Shown: in pieces, positions 23,632 through 31,453 of the stretch
How positions within the stretch are numbered: position 1 is the stretch's first letter
How the letters are laid out: each line of letters opens with the position of its first letter
Source: Hymenobacter lucidus
GTDB taxonomy: Bacteria > Bacteroidota > Bacteroidia > Cytophagales > Hymenobacteraceae
Direction: 5' to 3'
DNA length: 50,050 nucleotides
Assembly (NCBI RefSeq): GCF_020447265.1
Contig: NZ_JAJADR010000016.1
Span: 1-50,050 of the forward strand
The notes under the pieces: model-generated
What the model saw: only the letters and a program-made list of their open reading frames with translations
Told to the model about the DNA's origin: nothing
The model's database searches: none
Made by a program: the position numbers and the translations under genes

Positions 23632-23664
23632 TTGCTGCAAGATGATTTAACAACAACCACCGAT

Positions 23665-24246
23665 ATGAAAAGCGTTGCCGTGTATTGTGGGGCCAGCCCC
23701 GGATTCGATGAAGTATACCGCCAGCAGGCCGACGCCATGGGCCAGGAGCTGGTGAAGCGCGGCATTACACTGGTGTACGGCGGCGGCCGGGTGGGCCTGA
23801 TGGGCGCCGTGGCCGACAGCGTGATGCGCGGCGGTGGCAAGAGCATCGGCGTCATTCCCGACTTTCTGGCCGACAAGGAGCTGGCCCACACCGGCCTCAC
23901 CGAGCTGCACATCGTGAAAAGCATGCACGAGCGGAAGCTGCTGATGGCCGACCTGGCCGAGGGGTTCATTGCTATGCCCGGCGGCTTCGGCACGCTCGAA
24001 GAGCTGTTTGAGGTGCTGACCTGGGGCCAGCTGGGGCTGCACAAAAAGCCCAGCGGCGTGCTGAACGTAGGCGGCTTCTACAACCACCAGCTGCAGTTTC
24101 TCGACAAGATGGTGGAGGAGGGGTTTCTGCGCCCCGAAAACCGCGCCCAGCTGCAACAGGATGCCTCGCCCGCCGGCCTCGTCGACAAGATGTTGGCCTA
24201 CGTGCCCACCGACCTGGAGAAGTGGCTCACCGTGCCGCGCACGTAA
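23665..24246 (+). CDS. LOG-family nucleoside 5'-monophosphate phosphoribohydrolase
   Basis: 193 residues. LOG proteins cleave the N-glycosidic bond of nucleoside monophosphates (cytokinin riboside monophosphates in plants and some bacteria; AMP and others elsewhere). Signature motifs are present: VYCGAS near the start, YGGGRVGLMG (38-47), SMHERK (86-91) and PGGFGTLEE (105-113), which together form the active site and phosphate pocket. Family length is about 190 residues. ATG 23665 (MKSVAVYCGA) is chosen; the frame to 23632 begins inside the argS terminator. In Bacteroidota its physiological substrate is not known. Confidence 0.93.
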   Translation: MKSVAVYCGASPGFDEVYRQQADAMGQELVKRGITLVYGGGRVGLMGAVADSVMRGGGKSIGVIPDFLADKELAHTGLTELHIVKSMHERKLLMADLAEGFIAMPGGFGTLEELFEVLTWGQLGLHKKPSGVLNVGGFYNHQLQFLDKMVEEGFLRPENRAQLQQDASPAGLVDKMLAYVPTDLEKWLTVPRT

Positions 24247-24361
24247 AGTCTGCCCCCGACCCGGCGCAAACGACTACCTTGCCGGCCGGAAACATTGCCT
24301 CTGAACCGGTGGTTACGCTGGTGTTATTGCTGCACCGGTTTTGCTGCCTTTACCTCATCCT

Positions 24362-24961
24362 ATGAAATCTGTGCTTGTACTCCTGCTCGGCGCGTTGGCG
24401 GCTTGCGGTTTATCCTCCAACACGACTACTACTCCCTCAACTTCTGCTGCCATGACGACCACCACTGCCTCCGAAACCACCGCCCGCGGCTCCGTATACG
24501 ACTTCAGCGTGCAAACCATCGACGGTAAGCAGGTGCAGCTCAGCCAGTTTAAAGGCAAAAAGCTGCTGCTGGTGAACGTGGCCTCGGAGTGCGGCTACAC
24601 GCCCCAGTACAAGGAGCTGGAAGAGCTGCACAAAAAGCACGGCGACCGGGTGGTAGTACTAGGCTTTCCGGCCAACAATTTCGGCGGCCAGGAGCCCGGC
24701 ACCAATGAGCAGATTGCCACTTTCTGCGAGAAAAACTACGGCGTGACCTTCCCCATGTTCGCCAAAATTTCGGTGAAGGGCGACGACACGGCCCCGCTTT
24801 ACCAGTTTCTGGCCGATAAAGCCAGGAACGGCATCGTCGGTGAAGCTCCCGACTGGAATTTTTGCAAGTACCTGGTTGATGAGCAGGGCCACGTAGTGGG
24901 CTTCTACAAGTCGAAGGTGAAGCCGATGAGCGACGAGCTGGTAGCGGCTATTCTGAAGTAA
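24362..24961 (+). CDS. Glutathione peroxidase-family protein, lipoprotein form
   Basis: 199 residues. MKSVLVLLLGALAAC is a lipoprotein signal (Cys15), followed by a Thr/Ser-rich linker to about 42, so the enzyme should be lipid-anchored outside the cytoplasm. The thioredoxin-fold peroxidase domain has catalytic Cys77 in NVASECGYT, Gln110 in GFPANNFGGQEPG and Trp165 in APDWNFCKYLV: the Cys-Gln-Trp set of GPx. It uses Cys instead of selenocysteine, so thioredoxin-type reductants are more likely than glutathione. A second GPx-family gene lies 1.9 kb downstream. ATG 24362 was chosen for the signal. Confidence 0.92.
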   Translation: MKSVLVLLLGALAACGLSSNTTTTPSTSAAMTTTTASETTARGSVYDFSVQTIDGKQVQLSQFKGKKLLLVNVASECGYTPQYKELEELHKKHGDRVVVLGFPANNFGGQEPGTNEQIATFCEKNYGVTFPMFAKISVKGDDTAPLYQFLADKARNGIVGEAPDWNFCKYLVDEQGHVVGFYKSKVKPMSDELVAAILK

Positions 24962-24990
24962 TCTGAGGATATTTCTTTGCGTTTTTCGAC

Positions 24991-25080
24991 CGTCATGTTG
25001 AGCTTGTCGAAGCATCTCTCCCGCAGTAGTAAATGATTTTACCATTGCCCGCGAGATGCTCTGACAAGCTCAGCATGACG
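24991..25080. repeat. Family A-like inverted repeat, copy 4 (diverged)
   Basis: Outer ends CGTCATGTTGAGCTTGTC at 24991-25008 and GACAAGCTCAGCATGACG at 25063-25080 are inverted, with one mismatch; inner AGCATCTC/GAGATGCT pairs beside them. TACCATTG in the loop resembles copies 1 and 3. It lies between two plus-strand genes (GPx and menA). Confidence 0.8.
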
Positions 25081-25095
25081 TTCTTTTGTGTTGTT

Positions 25096-26052
25096 ATGGC
25101 TTCTTCTGCACCTGCTTCCAACTCCGCTGCTGCACCCGTCAGCCCCGCTAAAGCCTGGATTTCGGCGTTCCGGCCCCGCACGCTGCCGCTGGCTCTGGCC
25201 AGCATCATGATGGGCGGCTTTCTGGCGGCGGCCAACGGTCAGTTTCGGGGTGCGGTAGTGGGCCTGGCAGCTCTTACCACCATTCTGCTCCAGATTCTGA
25301 GCAACCTCGCCAACGACTACGGCGACTCCCAGAACGGGGCCGACAGCGTGCATCGGGAGGGACCGCAGCGGGCGGTGCAGTCGGGAGCCATTACCCCGGC
25401 CCAGATGAAAAAGGCCATGGTGCTGTTTGGTGCGCTGTCGTTCGGGGCGGGTATTGCGTTGCTGTGGGTGGCGCTGGGCTTGTCGGGCCTGTGGGTGTTC
25501 CTCTCGTTTCTGGTGCTGGGCTTGTCGGCCATCTGGGCGGCCGTCAACTATACGGCCGGCTCGAAGCCCTACGGCTACGCGGGCCTCGGCGACGTGTCGG
25601 TGTTCATTTTCTTCGGCCTGGTGGGCGTGTGCGGCACCTACTACCTGCAGACGCGGCAGCTGCCGCTGGCAGTGTTGTTGCCCGCCGCTGCCCTGGGCTG
25701 CTTTGCCACGGCCGTGCTGAACGTGAACAACATCCGTGACATTCGCTCCGACGAGCTGGCCGGCAAAATCACAATTCCAGTGCGGCTGGGGCCGGCGCGG
25801 GCCCGGCGCTACCACTGGCTGCTGCTGCTGCTGGGCTTCGGTTGCGCCGTACTGTACGTGGCCCTTCGCTATAATACTGCTCAATACTCGCCCTGGGAGT
25901 GGCTGTTTCTGCTCGCCGCCCCGCTGTTTTTCTTCAACGGCCGGCAGGTAAGCCAGCGGCAGGAGTCGATGCAGCTCGACCCGCTGCTCAAGCAGATGGC
26001 CATGAGCACCCTGGCGTTTACGCTGCTGTTTGGGCTGGGGCAGGTGCTGTAG
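25096..26052 (+). CDS. menA: 1,4-dihydroxy-2-naphthoate polyprenyltransferase
   Basis: Attaches the polyprenyl chain to 1,4-dihydroxy-2-naphthoate in menaquinone synthesis, in the inner membrane. 318 residues with about eight to nine helices. UbiA-superfamily magnesium/diphosphate motifs are NDYGDSQNGADS (73-84) and NNIRDIRSDELAGK (211-224). ISAFRPRTLPLALASIMMG at the start is typical of MenA. ATG 25096 is chosen since the frame to 25033 begins inside the repeat. Menaquinone is the usual quinone of Bacteroidota. No other men genes are in the window. Confidence 0.95.
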   Translation: MASSAPASNSAAAPVSPAKAWISAFRPRTLPLALASIMMGGFLAAANGQFRGAVVGLAALTTILLQILSNLANDYGDSQNGADSVHREGPQRAVQSGAITPAQMKKAMVLFGALSFGAGIALLWVALGLSGLWVFLSFLVLGLSAIWAAVNYTAGSKPYGYAGLGDVSVFIFFGLVGVCGTYYLQTRQLPLAVLLPAAALGCFATAVLNVNNIRDIRSDELAGKITIPVRLGPARARRYHWLLLLLGFGCAVLYVALRYNTAQYSPWEWLFLLAAPLFFFNGRQVSQRQESMQLDPLLKQMAMSTLAFTLLFGLGQVL

Positions 26053-26080
26053 AGTTCAGTAATCTAATACTCTGTGAACG

Positions 26081-26647
26081 ATGGCAAAGCGCTGGGATAT
26101 GAACCTGATACCACTGCTGGTATTAGCGGCCTGTTGTCTGTACACAGTCTACGTTGTGCTGAGCCAGCCACTGTATGTAGATGGCACAGAGTATGCCCGC
26201 AGCTTCGACGTACATCATTGCATAGGCTTCGTCGTGCTGACGCTCACGCTCGGACTGTATTGGATACAAAAAGCCTATTTCAAGTACGCGGTTCTGCTGT
26301 TGCTCGGGCTCTGGCTAAGCGGAATATCTAACTACCTGCCAAGTAGCTTTGGTATTGGGATGGGCTTCGGTGAAGCCAGTATTTCGTTGCAGCTCGTGGC
26401 GTTGGTATTTGTGGTTGCTTACTATATAATTAATCGGGAAAGAGCAAATAAGAAGGTTGTGGAGCTTACAGCGGTGAAACCGGATTCAGCAAAAGCCCGG
26501 CGTATCAGGGAAGAGGAGGTTGAGCAGTTTGAGCAGAAATTCCAAGCGTATTCTATCGAAAGGCTACGCCTGATTGTCGAAGAAAAAAAGCTGGTCAGCA
26601 ACGCGGTTGAAGCGGCGCAAAAATTATTGACCGAACGGATAAAGTAA
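26081..26647 (+). CDS. Hypothetical membrane protein with charged coiled-coil tail
   Basis: 188 residues, not recognised. Four membrane helices (about 8-28, 46-63, 67-85, 95-116) are followed by a charged, probably coiled-coil cytoplasmic tail (117-188: REEEVEQFEQKFQAYSIERL, then LIVEEKKLVSNAVEAAQ). It begins 28 bases after menA and could be on the same transcript. Base composition and codon use are clearly AT-richer than those of menA and most neighbours, which suggests a lineage-specific or acquired gene. Function unknown. Confidence 0.75.
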   Translation: MAKRWDMNLIPLLVLAACCLYTVYVVLSQPLYVDGTEYARSFDVHHCIGFVVLTLTLGLYWIQKAYFKYAVLLLLGLWLSGISNYLPSSFGIGMGFGEASISLQLVALVFVVAYYIINRERANKKVVELTAVKPDSAKARRIREEEVEQFEQKFQAYSIERLRLIVEEKKLVSNAVEAAQKLLTERIK

Positions 26648-26822
26648 AGCCGCCGCTCATTCGTCTTCCCCGGAAGAACGGGCTGCCGCTCGGCTATTTC
26701 GGATGCTGGCTGAACAATGCCGGCGGCCGGGAGTTGTAGCAGCACCTCGTTGAGAAAATACTCACCGGTCTAGCAAATTCCCAGGGGTTGCTTTGCCGCG
26801 CTATACTTTTAAAGTCCAACCT

Positions 26823-27422
26823 ATGGCTTCATTTCGCCAAAAATTCCTGAAAGCTTTGTATCCGCTCATCATGCGGCTCAGCAAGTCGGGCAGCAAGGGG
26901 AAAGTGCTGGAAAACAAGCAGACCGCCGCGCCGGCCACGTCGTTTCATAGCCTCAGCGGCCAGCTCAACACCGGTCAGCCGCTCGATTTCAGTCAGCTCA
27001 AGGGCAAGAAGGTGCTGCTCGTAAACACGGCTTCCAACTGCGGCTATACCAACCAGTACCAGGAGCTGCAGCAGCTTTCGGAGCAGTTTGCCGACGAGCT
27101 GGTGATTCTGGGCTTTCCGGCCAACGACTTCAAGGAGCAGGAAAAGGACAACGACCACGCCATTCAGGAGTTTTGCCAGGTCAATTTCGGCGTGTCGTTT
27201 CCCCTGATGAAAAAGAGCGTCGTAGTAAAACAAGCGGCGCAAAACCCGGTTTACCGGTGGTTATCGGAAGCTCGCCAGAATGGCTGGAACGAACAGGCTC
27301 CCGACTGGAACTTCTCTAAATACCTCGTCAGTGAAGACGGTAACCTGACTCATTACTTCGGCCCGGCGGTTTCGCCCCTAAGTGCCACCATTACCAGCCG
27401 CATCCACCCGTCGAAAGCCTAG
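26823..27422 (+). CDS. Glutathione peroxidase-family protein, second copy
   Basis: 199 residues with the GPx fold: catalytic Cys73 in NTASNCGYT, Gln106 in GFPANDFKEQE and Trp162 in APDWNFSKYLV. It lacks a lipoprotein signal; residues 1-20 (MASFRQKFLKALYPLIMRLS) form an amphipathic or weak membrane helix, so it may be cytoplasmic or membrane-associated. It is well diverged from the lipoprotein copy at 24362-24961. ATG 26823 is preferred to the frame at 26793. Expected role: reduction of peroxides, probably with thioredoxin. Confidence 0.92.
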   Translation: MASFRQKFLKALYPLIMRLSKSGSKGKVLENKQTAAPATSFHSLSGQLNTGQPLDFSQLKGKKVLLVNTASNCGYTNQYQELQQLSEQFADELVILGFPANDFKEQEKDNDHAIQEFCQVNFGVSFPLMKKSVVVKQAAQNPVYRWLSEARQNGWNEQAPDWNFSKYLVSEDGNLTHYFGPAVSPLSATITSRIHPSKA

Positions 27423-27580
27423 CCTTTCGGCCCGCTGGCCCACGGTTCCGCTCCCTCTCTCCCCGTATTCCCACCCTGTGTATCCTGCTGCCTGCGGTTG
27501 GCGGCCTGGTTGTGCCTTGCATAGCCGGCCGACAGTTCGTGGTATTGTCTTTTTTTGCTGCTAATAGGGTTTTTCCGGGC

Positions 27581-27588
27581 TATCTTTG
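27581..27588 (+). promoter_or_regulatory. -7 box (TATCTTTG) upstream of a small ORF and the DUF5686 gene
   Basis: Exact TAnnTTTG match. A TTTG lies at 27554-27557, but with a 23-base spacer rather than 19. It probably drives the 44-residue ORF at 27648 and possibly the gene at 27921. No other gene is seen in 27423-27647. Confidence 0.45.
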
Positions 27589-27647
27589 CGGTGGCAATTA
27601 CTCTAAAAACTCTTCCGGCGGCTCATTCTCTTTCCAGGAGCTGTGCT

Positions 27648-27782
27648 ATGCGCCGTGCCACTACCCCTCGCCCCGATTTCAATCCCACCTCTTTCTATCC
27701 GCTGTTCTTTTATGCGGGCCTACTGGGGTTCGTGTTTCTCTCCATCTTTTTTACGCCTCTGATTCAGTTGCTGGCCGATTAG
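27648..27782 (+). CDS. Small single-pass membrane protein, 44 residues
   Basis: MRRATTPRPDFNPTSFYPLF, then a hydrophobic helix FFYAGLLGFVFLSIFFTPLI, and a short QLLAD end. An AGGAG stretch at 27636-27640, 7 bases before the ATG, is an unusually good ribosome-binding site for this window, and a TATCTTTG box lies 60 bases upstream. No family recognised. Real but short; it could also be an accidental hydrophobic frame. Confidence 0.5.
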   Translation: MRRATTPRPDFNPTSFYPLFFYAGLLGFVFLSIFFTPLIQLLAD

Positions 27783-27920
27783 TACAGTCTGCTAACGCTC
27801 AATAGGTTTCCGGTGCAACCGCCCGGTCCCGTTGCGGCTCCTGAGCTTGACAATTGCCAGGCTTCCGCCCCCGAATCAGGTGGGCCATCTGGCCTGAAGG
27901 CCGCTGTTTTTCGCTATTTC

Positions 27921-30443
27921 ATGAAGCTTTATTACTCGCTGCTCCTCTTCGTGTTGAGCACCCTCACCAGCCCCATGGCGGGCCTGGCGCAGCGTATTGT
28001 CATTACCGGCCGCGTTACGGAAGCAGCTTCGGGTCAGCCTGTGCCCTTCGCTTCTATTTTCGTGAAAGGCACTACGCTGGGCACCACTGCCGACGACAAC
28101 GGCCGCTACACGCTCACCGCTACCCAGTTCATCGACTCGGTTTCGGCCTCGGCCATGGGCTACCGGCCCCGCAGCCGCGCCGTGAGCCGGCAGCTCGAGC
28201 AAACGGTGAACCTGGCCCTGGTATCGTCGGCCGTGTCGCTGGGCGAAGTCGTGATTCGCTCCACCGAAAACCCCGCCTTTGCCATTCTGCGCAAGGTGCA
28301 GCAGCACAAGCGTCAAAACGACAAAGCCCGCCTCGATGCCTTCGAGTTCGACAGCTACAACCGCATCGAGGCTTCACTCTCCGACATTACCGACCGGCTG
28401 GCCCGGCGTAAGGTTATCCGCGACATGACGGCGCTGGCCGGCTCGGTGGGGGAGATGGAACGGAATGCCCAGGGCAAGCCCACGGTGCCGGTGTTTGGCT
28501 CCGAGGTAGTGTCGCGCTACTACGTGCGGCACCGGCCCAACCGGGAGCGGGAGGAAATCCGCCACTCGCAGCTCTATGGCGCGGCCCCGCGCGATGGTAC
28601 GGTGCTTTCCCAGCTGCTGGGCTCCTCGTTTCAGGACTACGATTTCTACCCCAACTGGCAGGTCGTGATGGGTAAGGATTTCATTTCGCCCATTGCCGAC
28701 GGCTGGCGCATCACCTACGACTACGACCTGGAAGACTCGGTGATGGTGGGGCAGGACCGCTGCTACCAGCTCAAGGTGTTTCCGCGCCGGGCCCAGGACC
28801 TGGCTTTCACTGGTCGCATCTGGATTACGACCGGCACCTACGCTCTGCGCCGCCTCGACCTGACCGTGGACCCCAAGGCCAATATCAACTTCGTGGATCA
28901 GATCCGGATTCTGCAGGATCTGGCTCCCACTACGGCCGGCCCCTGGCTGCCCAGCCGCACGCAGGTAGTAGTGGGGCTCAAGCCCACGCCCAAGCAAACC
29001 GGCCTGCTAGTGCGCTTCATTACCATCAACAGCAACTTCCTGGCCCAGCAGCCCCATGAGCTAGCCTTCTACGACCAGCCCCTGGCTACCGCCGCCGACG
29101 CGCTGAAAGTACCCGCCGGCTTCTGGGCCCAAAACCGTCCTGATACGCTCTCCGCCCAGGAAACCCGCACCCTCACCGTGCTCGACTCGGTGGGCAAGCT
29201 GCCCTCGGTACGCACGTTTTTGGAAATAGCCGACCTAGTGGTGAATGGCTATCAGCCCCTGGGCAAGCGGGAGCTGGTGGAGCTAGGGCCGGTGGCCTAC
29301 AGCTACAACTGGAACAACGTGGAGGGCAACCGCCTGCGCCTGGGTTTGCGCAGTACCCCCAACCTGAGCCCCGACTGGCTGGCGCAAGGCTACCTGGCCT
29401 ACGGCACCCGCGACGGGGAATTCAAGTATGGCCTTTCCGCCGACCGGATTCTGAACCGCCGTAACTGGACGGTGGTCAGCCTTAAGCACAGCTACGACCT
29501 AGATTTGGTGGCTTTGCTCGACAACGATATTGCGCTGGAAAGCCCCTTGTTTGAGGTGGCGGCCCGCTTCGGCAACATTAAGCCCCTGCTGCCCCTGTGG
29601 CGCGAAGTAACCAGCGTGACGGCCCAAACGGACCTGTTTCACAACTTCACCCAGAAGGTCACGCTCCGCCATCAGCGCTTCGACCCGCTCTACAACTTCG
29701 CCTACTACACCAGCCCCGCCCAAACGCCCGAGTCGCCCACGGCCCACCGGTTTCAGCTCTCGGAGGTGGTCTTTGAGTCGCGCTACGCCCCCGACGAGGT
29801 GCAGATTCAGAATCAGAACCACCGCACGGCCGTCGGTATTCGGAAGTGGCCGGTATTTACGGCCCGCTACACGCTGGGCCTGAACGACGTGCTGGGCAGC
29901 GACTTTAAGTACCACAAATTCAATTTTGCCCTCACCCACAGCCTGCCCCTGGGCCAGCTCGGCCGCACCGAATACACCCTCGACGCGGGCTACATACCCA
30001 GCACGGTGCCGTATCCGGTGCTGAAGGCTCACCTGGGCAACGAGTCGCCGATTTATACCTCCAACGCCTACAACCTGATGGGGTACTTCGAATTTGTGAG
30101 TGACCGGTACGCCTCACTGCACGCCGAACACTACTTCGAAGGGCTGCTAATCAACTCGGTGCCGCTGCTCAAAAAGCTCGACTGGCGTCTGGTAGCCTCG
30201 GGCAATGTGCTCTACGGCAGCCTGCGCGACGCCAACCGCCGCACCACCCCCGACGTGGACGCCGCCGGCCAACTCGTGCCCACTTACCGCGGCCTGGGCA
30301 GCGCGCCCTACGTGGAAATGGGCTACGGCGTCGAAAACATCCTGAAGTTTATCCGCGTCGATTTCCTGCACCGCCTCACCTACCGCGACCTACCCGGTGC
30401 CCGCAACTTCGGCGTGAAAGTCTGTGCTCAGTTCAAGCTGTAG
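27921..30443 (+). CDS. DUF5686 outer-membrane-type protein with carboxypeptidase-like plug domain
   Basis: 840 residues. A signal peptide (MKLYYSLLLFVLSTLTSPMA, cut near GLAQ) is followed by a carboxypeptidase-D regulatory-like beta domain (about 25-105: ITGRVTEAASGQPVPFASIF and GTTADDNGRYTL), as found at the head of Bacteroidota surface proteins. The rest matches DUF5686: ENPAFAILRKVQQHKRQNDK, LDAFEFDSYNR, then many alternating beta strands to a final strand ARNFGVKVCAQFKL. The architecture suggests an outer-membrane beta-barrel. Function unknown; it is widespread in the phylum. ATG 27921 was chosen for the signal peptide over the frame at 27813. Confidence 0.88.
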   Translation: MKLYYSLLLFVLSTLTSPMAGLAQRIVITGRVTEAASGQPVPFASIFVKGTTLGTTADDNGRYTLTATQFIDSVSASAMGYRPRSRAVSRQLEQTVNLALVSSAVSLGEVVIRSTENPAFAILRKVQQHKRQNDKARLDAFEFDSYNRIEASLSDITDRLARRKVIRDMTALAGSVGEMERNAQGKPTVPVFGSEVVSRYYVRHRPNREREEIRHSQLYGAAPRDGTVLSQLLGSSFQDYDFYPNWQVVMGKDFISPIADGWRITYDYDLEDSVMVGQDRCYQLKVFPRRAQDLAFTGRIWITTGTYALRRLDLTVDPKANINFVDQIRILQDLAPTTAGPWLPSRTQVVVGLKPTPKQTGLLVRFITINSNFLAQQPHELAFYDQPLATAADALKVPAGFWAQNRPDTLSAQETRTLTVLDSVGKLPSVRTFLEIADLVVNGYQPLGKRELVELGPVAYSYNWNNVEGNRLRLGLRSTPNLSPDWLAQGYLAYGTRDGEFKYGLSADRILNRRNWTVVSLKHSYDLDLVALLDNDIALESPLFEVAARFGNIKPLLPLWREVTSVTAQTDLFHNFTQKVTLRHQRFDPLYNFAYYTSPAQTPESPTAHRFQLSEVVFESRYAPDEVQIQNQNHRTAVGIRKWPVFTARYTLGLNDVLGSDFKYHKFNFALTHSLPLGQLGRTEYTLDAGYIPSTVPYPVLKAHLGNESPIYTSNAYNLMGYFEFVSDRYASLHAEHYFEGLLINSVPLLKKLDWRLVASGNVLYGSLRDANRRTTPDVDAAGQLVPTYRGLGSAPYVEMGYGVENILKFIRVDFLHRLTYRDLPGARNFGVKVCAQFKL

Positions 30444-30466
30444 CTTCAGCGGCGTATTCCAAAATC

Positions 30467-30543
30467 TAGAACGCCTTCCCGAGGCTTCAGCAGGGCATTG
30501 CAAAACGCGGAATGCCCTGCTGAAGCCTCGGGAAGGCGTTCTA
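30467..30543. repeat. Long perfect hairpin between convergent genes
   Basis: Arms 30467-30499 and 30511-30543 are perfect 33-bp complements with an 11-base loop. Weaker pairing may continue outward (ATTCC at 30456-30460 with GGAAT at 30550-30554). It lies 24 bases past the DUF5686 stop. There is no T-run, but such a stem should stop polymerase or protect 3' ends. No second copy is in this window. Confidence 0.9.
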
Positions 30544-30866
30544 CAATCCGGAATGACAGGCGGAATCTTTTCACCGATCCGCAAGAAGAAATCCCCTGGG
30601 CATTCCTTGTGATGACTCAAATCTTCCGAAAAGCCAGGAGTTCAGGAAACTCATCACCACTCTGAGTTTCCTGAACGTTGAAAAGTGAACGAGTTTCTTG
30701 AACTCAATCTGGTGGTCTGTAGGGCATTTTGCCATGCCAGAAGACGTGGATAGACAGTAGTGCAGAAAGAGGAACGTTTAAAATTGGAGCTGCTTCCCCA
30801 TAAAGGGGGAGCTGTCGCTCGCCGCTTCTGCATGGTCGCCCGCAACCCTATTACGCCATCCGCTTC
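30544..30866. other. Intergenic stretch with a second inverted repeat
   Basis: No gene is supported here. A perfect 14-bp inverted repeat, GTTCAGGAAACTCA (30640-30653) and its complement (30663-30676), with a 9-base loop lies in the middle, and a weaker copy of the same words (GAACGAGTTTCTTGAACTC, 30687-30705) follows. It may be the terminator region of the minus-strand gene ending at 30867. Confidence 0.6.
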
Positions 30867-31442
30867 TTAGCGGTAGCGGGCGGACATCCGGGCTTTTTTG
30901 CCGTTTCTGCGGGATATGAGCATCACCGCGCCGGTTACCGCCAGCGCGCCCACGGCCATTTTCTGGATCATGCCGGCGCGATTTACCTTCCACTCGGCCC
31001 GCCAGCCCCGCTCCACCCACAGGTTGGGAATGATGCCGTGGGCGAGGTCTTCGATGATGCCCTCATACACGTTCACGCGGTCGGCCAGAATCAGCGTCAT
31101 CCAGTGCGTGGCCGTGGCCTCGCTGAACTTGTAGGCATACCGGCGGATGGCCCCGCTCAGGCCCTTGGGCGGCGTGGAGGTCCCAAACACCCGCGTGACG
31201 TTCGGCCGCTCAATGGAATGCAGGATTTCCATGTCCAGCGGCTGTTGCGGGGCCTTTTCGTAATCAAGCCGCTGATGGTCGGCCCCATTGGCGTGCTTCA
31301 TGGGGTAGGTCGGGTCGTTTTCCGGGTCCGCGTCCATGCCCCAGCCGGGGAGGTCCTTGGGCTGGGCGGCGATTTGGCGGTCTGATTGCGTCGGGCCAGC
31401 CATTGCTCTGCGGGCCGGGCGCGTTTGCACGTTCGTTGCCAT
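30867..31442 (-). CDS. Conserved hypothetical, tail-anchored partner of the alcohol dehydrogenase
   Basis: 191 residues, family not recognised. Residues 1-75 are polar and probably disordered, with Pro/Asp-rich LPGWGMDADPENDPTYPMKH. A central helical part has RRYAYKFSEATATHWMTLIL and DRVNVYEGIIEDLAHGIIPN. One hydrophobic segment lies near the C-terminus (about 160-177), followed by a basic end, so it looks tail-anchored with the bulk in the cytoplasm. It starts 11 bases after the stop of the upstream zinc dehydrogenase and is surely co-transcribed. It may recruit or tether that enzyme to the membrane; this is inference. Confidence 0.78.
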   Translation of the reverse strand: MATNVQTRPARRAMAGPTQSDRQIAAQPKDLPGWGMDADPENDPTYPMKHANGADHQRLDYEKAPQQPLDMEILHSIERPNVTRVFGTSTPPKGLSGAIRRYAYKFSEATATHWMTLILADRVNVYEGIIEDLAHGIIPNLWVERGWRAEWKVNRAGMIQKMAVGALAVTGAVMLISRRNGKKARMSARYR

Positions 31443-31453
31443 ATCGGGGAGAG

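Noticed and set aside
21785..23656. 623-codon frame antisense to argS
   Set aside because: It is a shadow: argS on the other strand has all synthetase motifs, and high GC makes long antisense frames common here.
4591..25080. Repeats as a CRISPR array
   Set aside because: Copies are kilobases apart, palindromic and variable, with no spacers and no cas genes.
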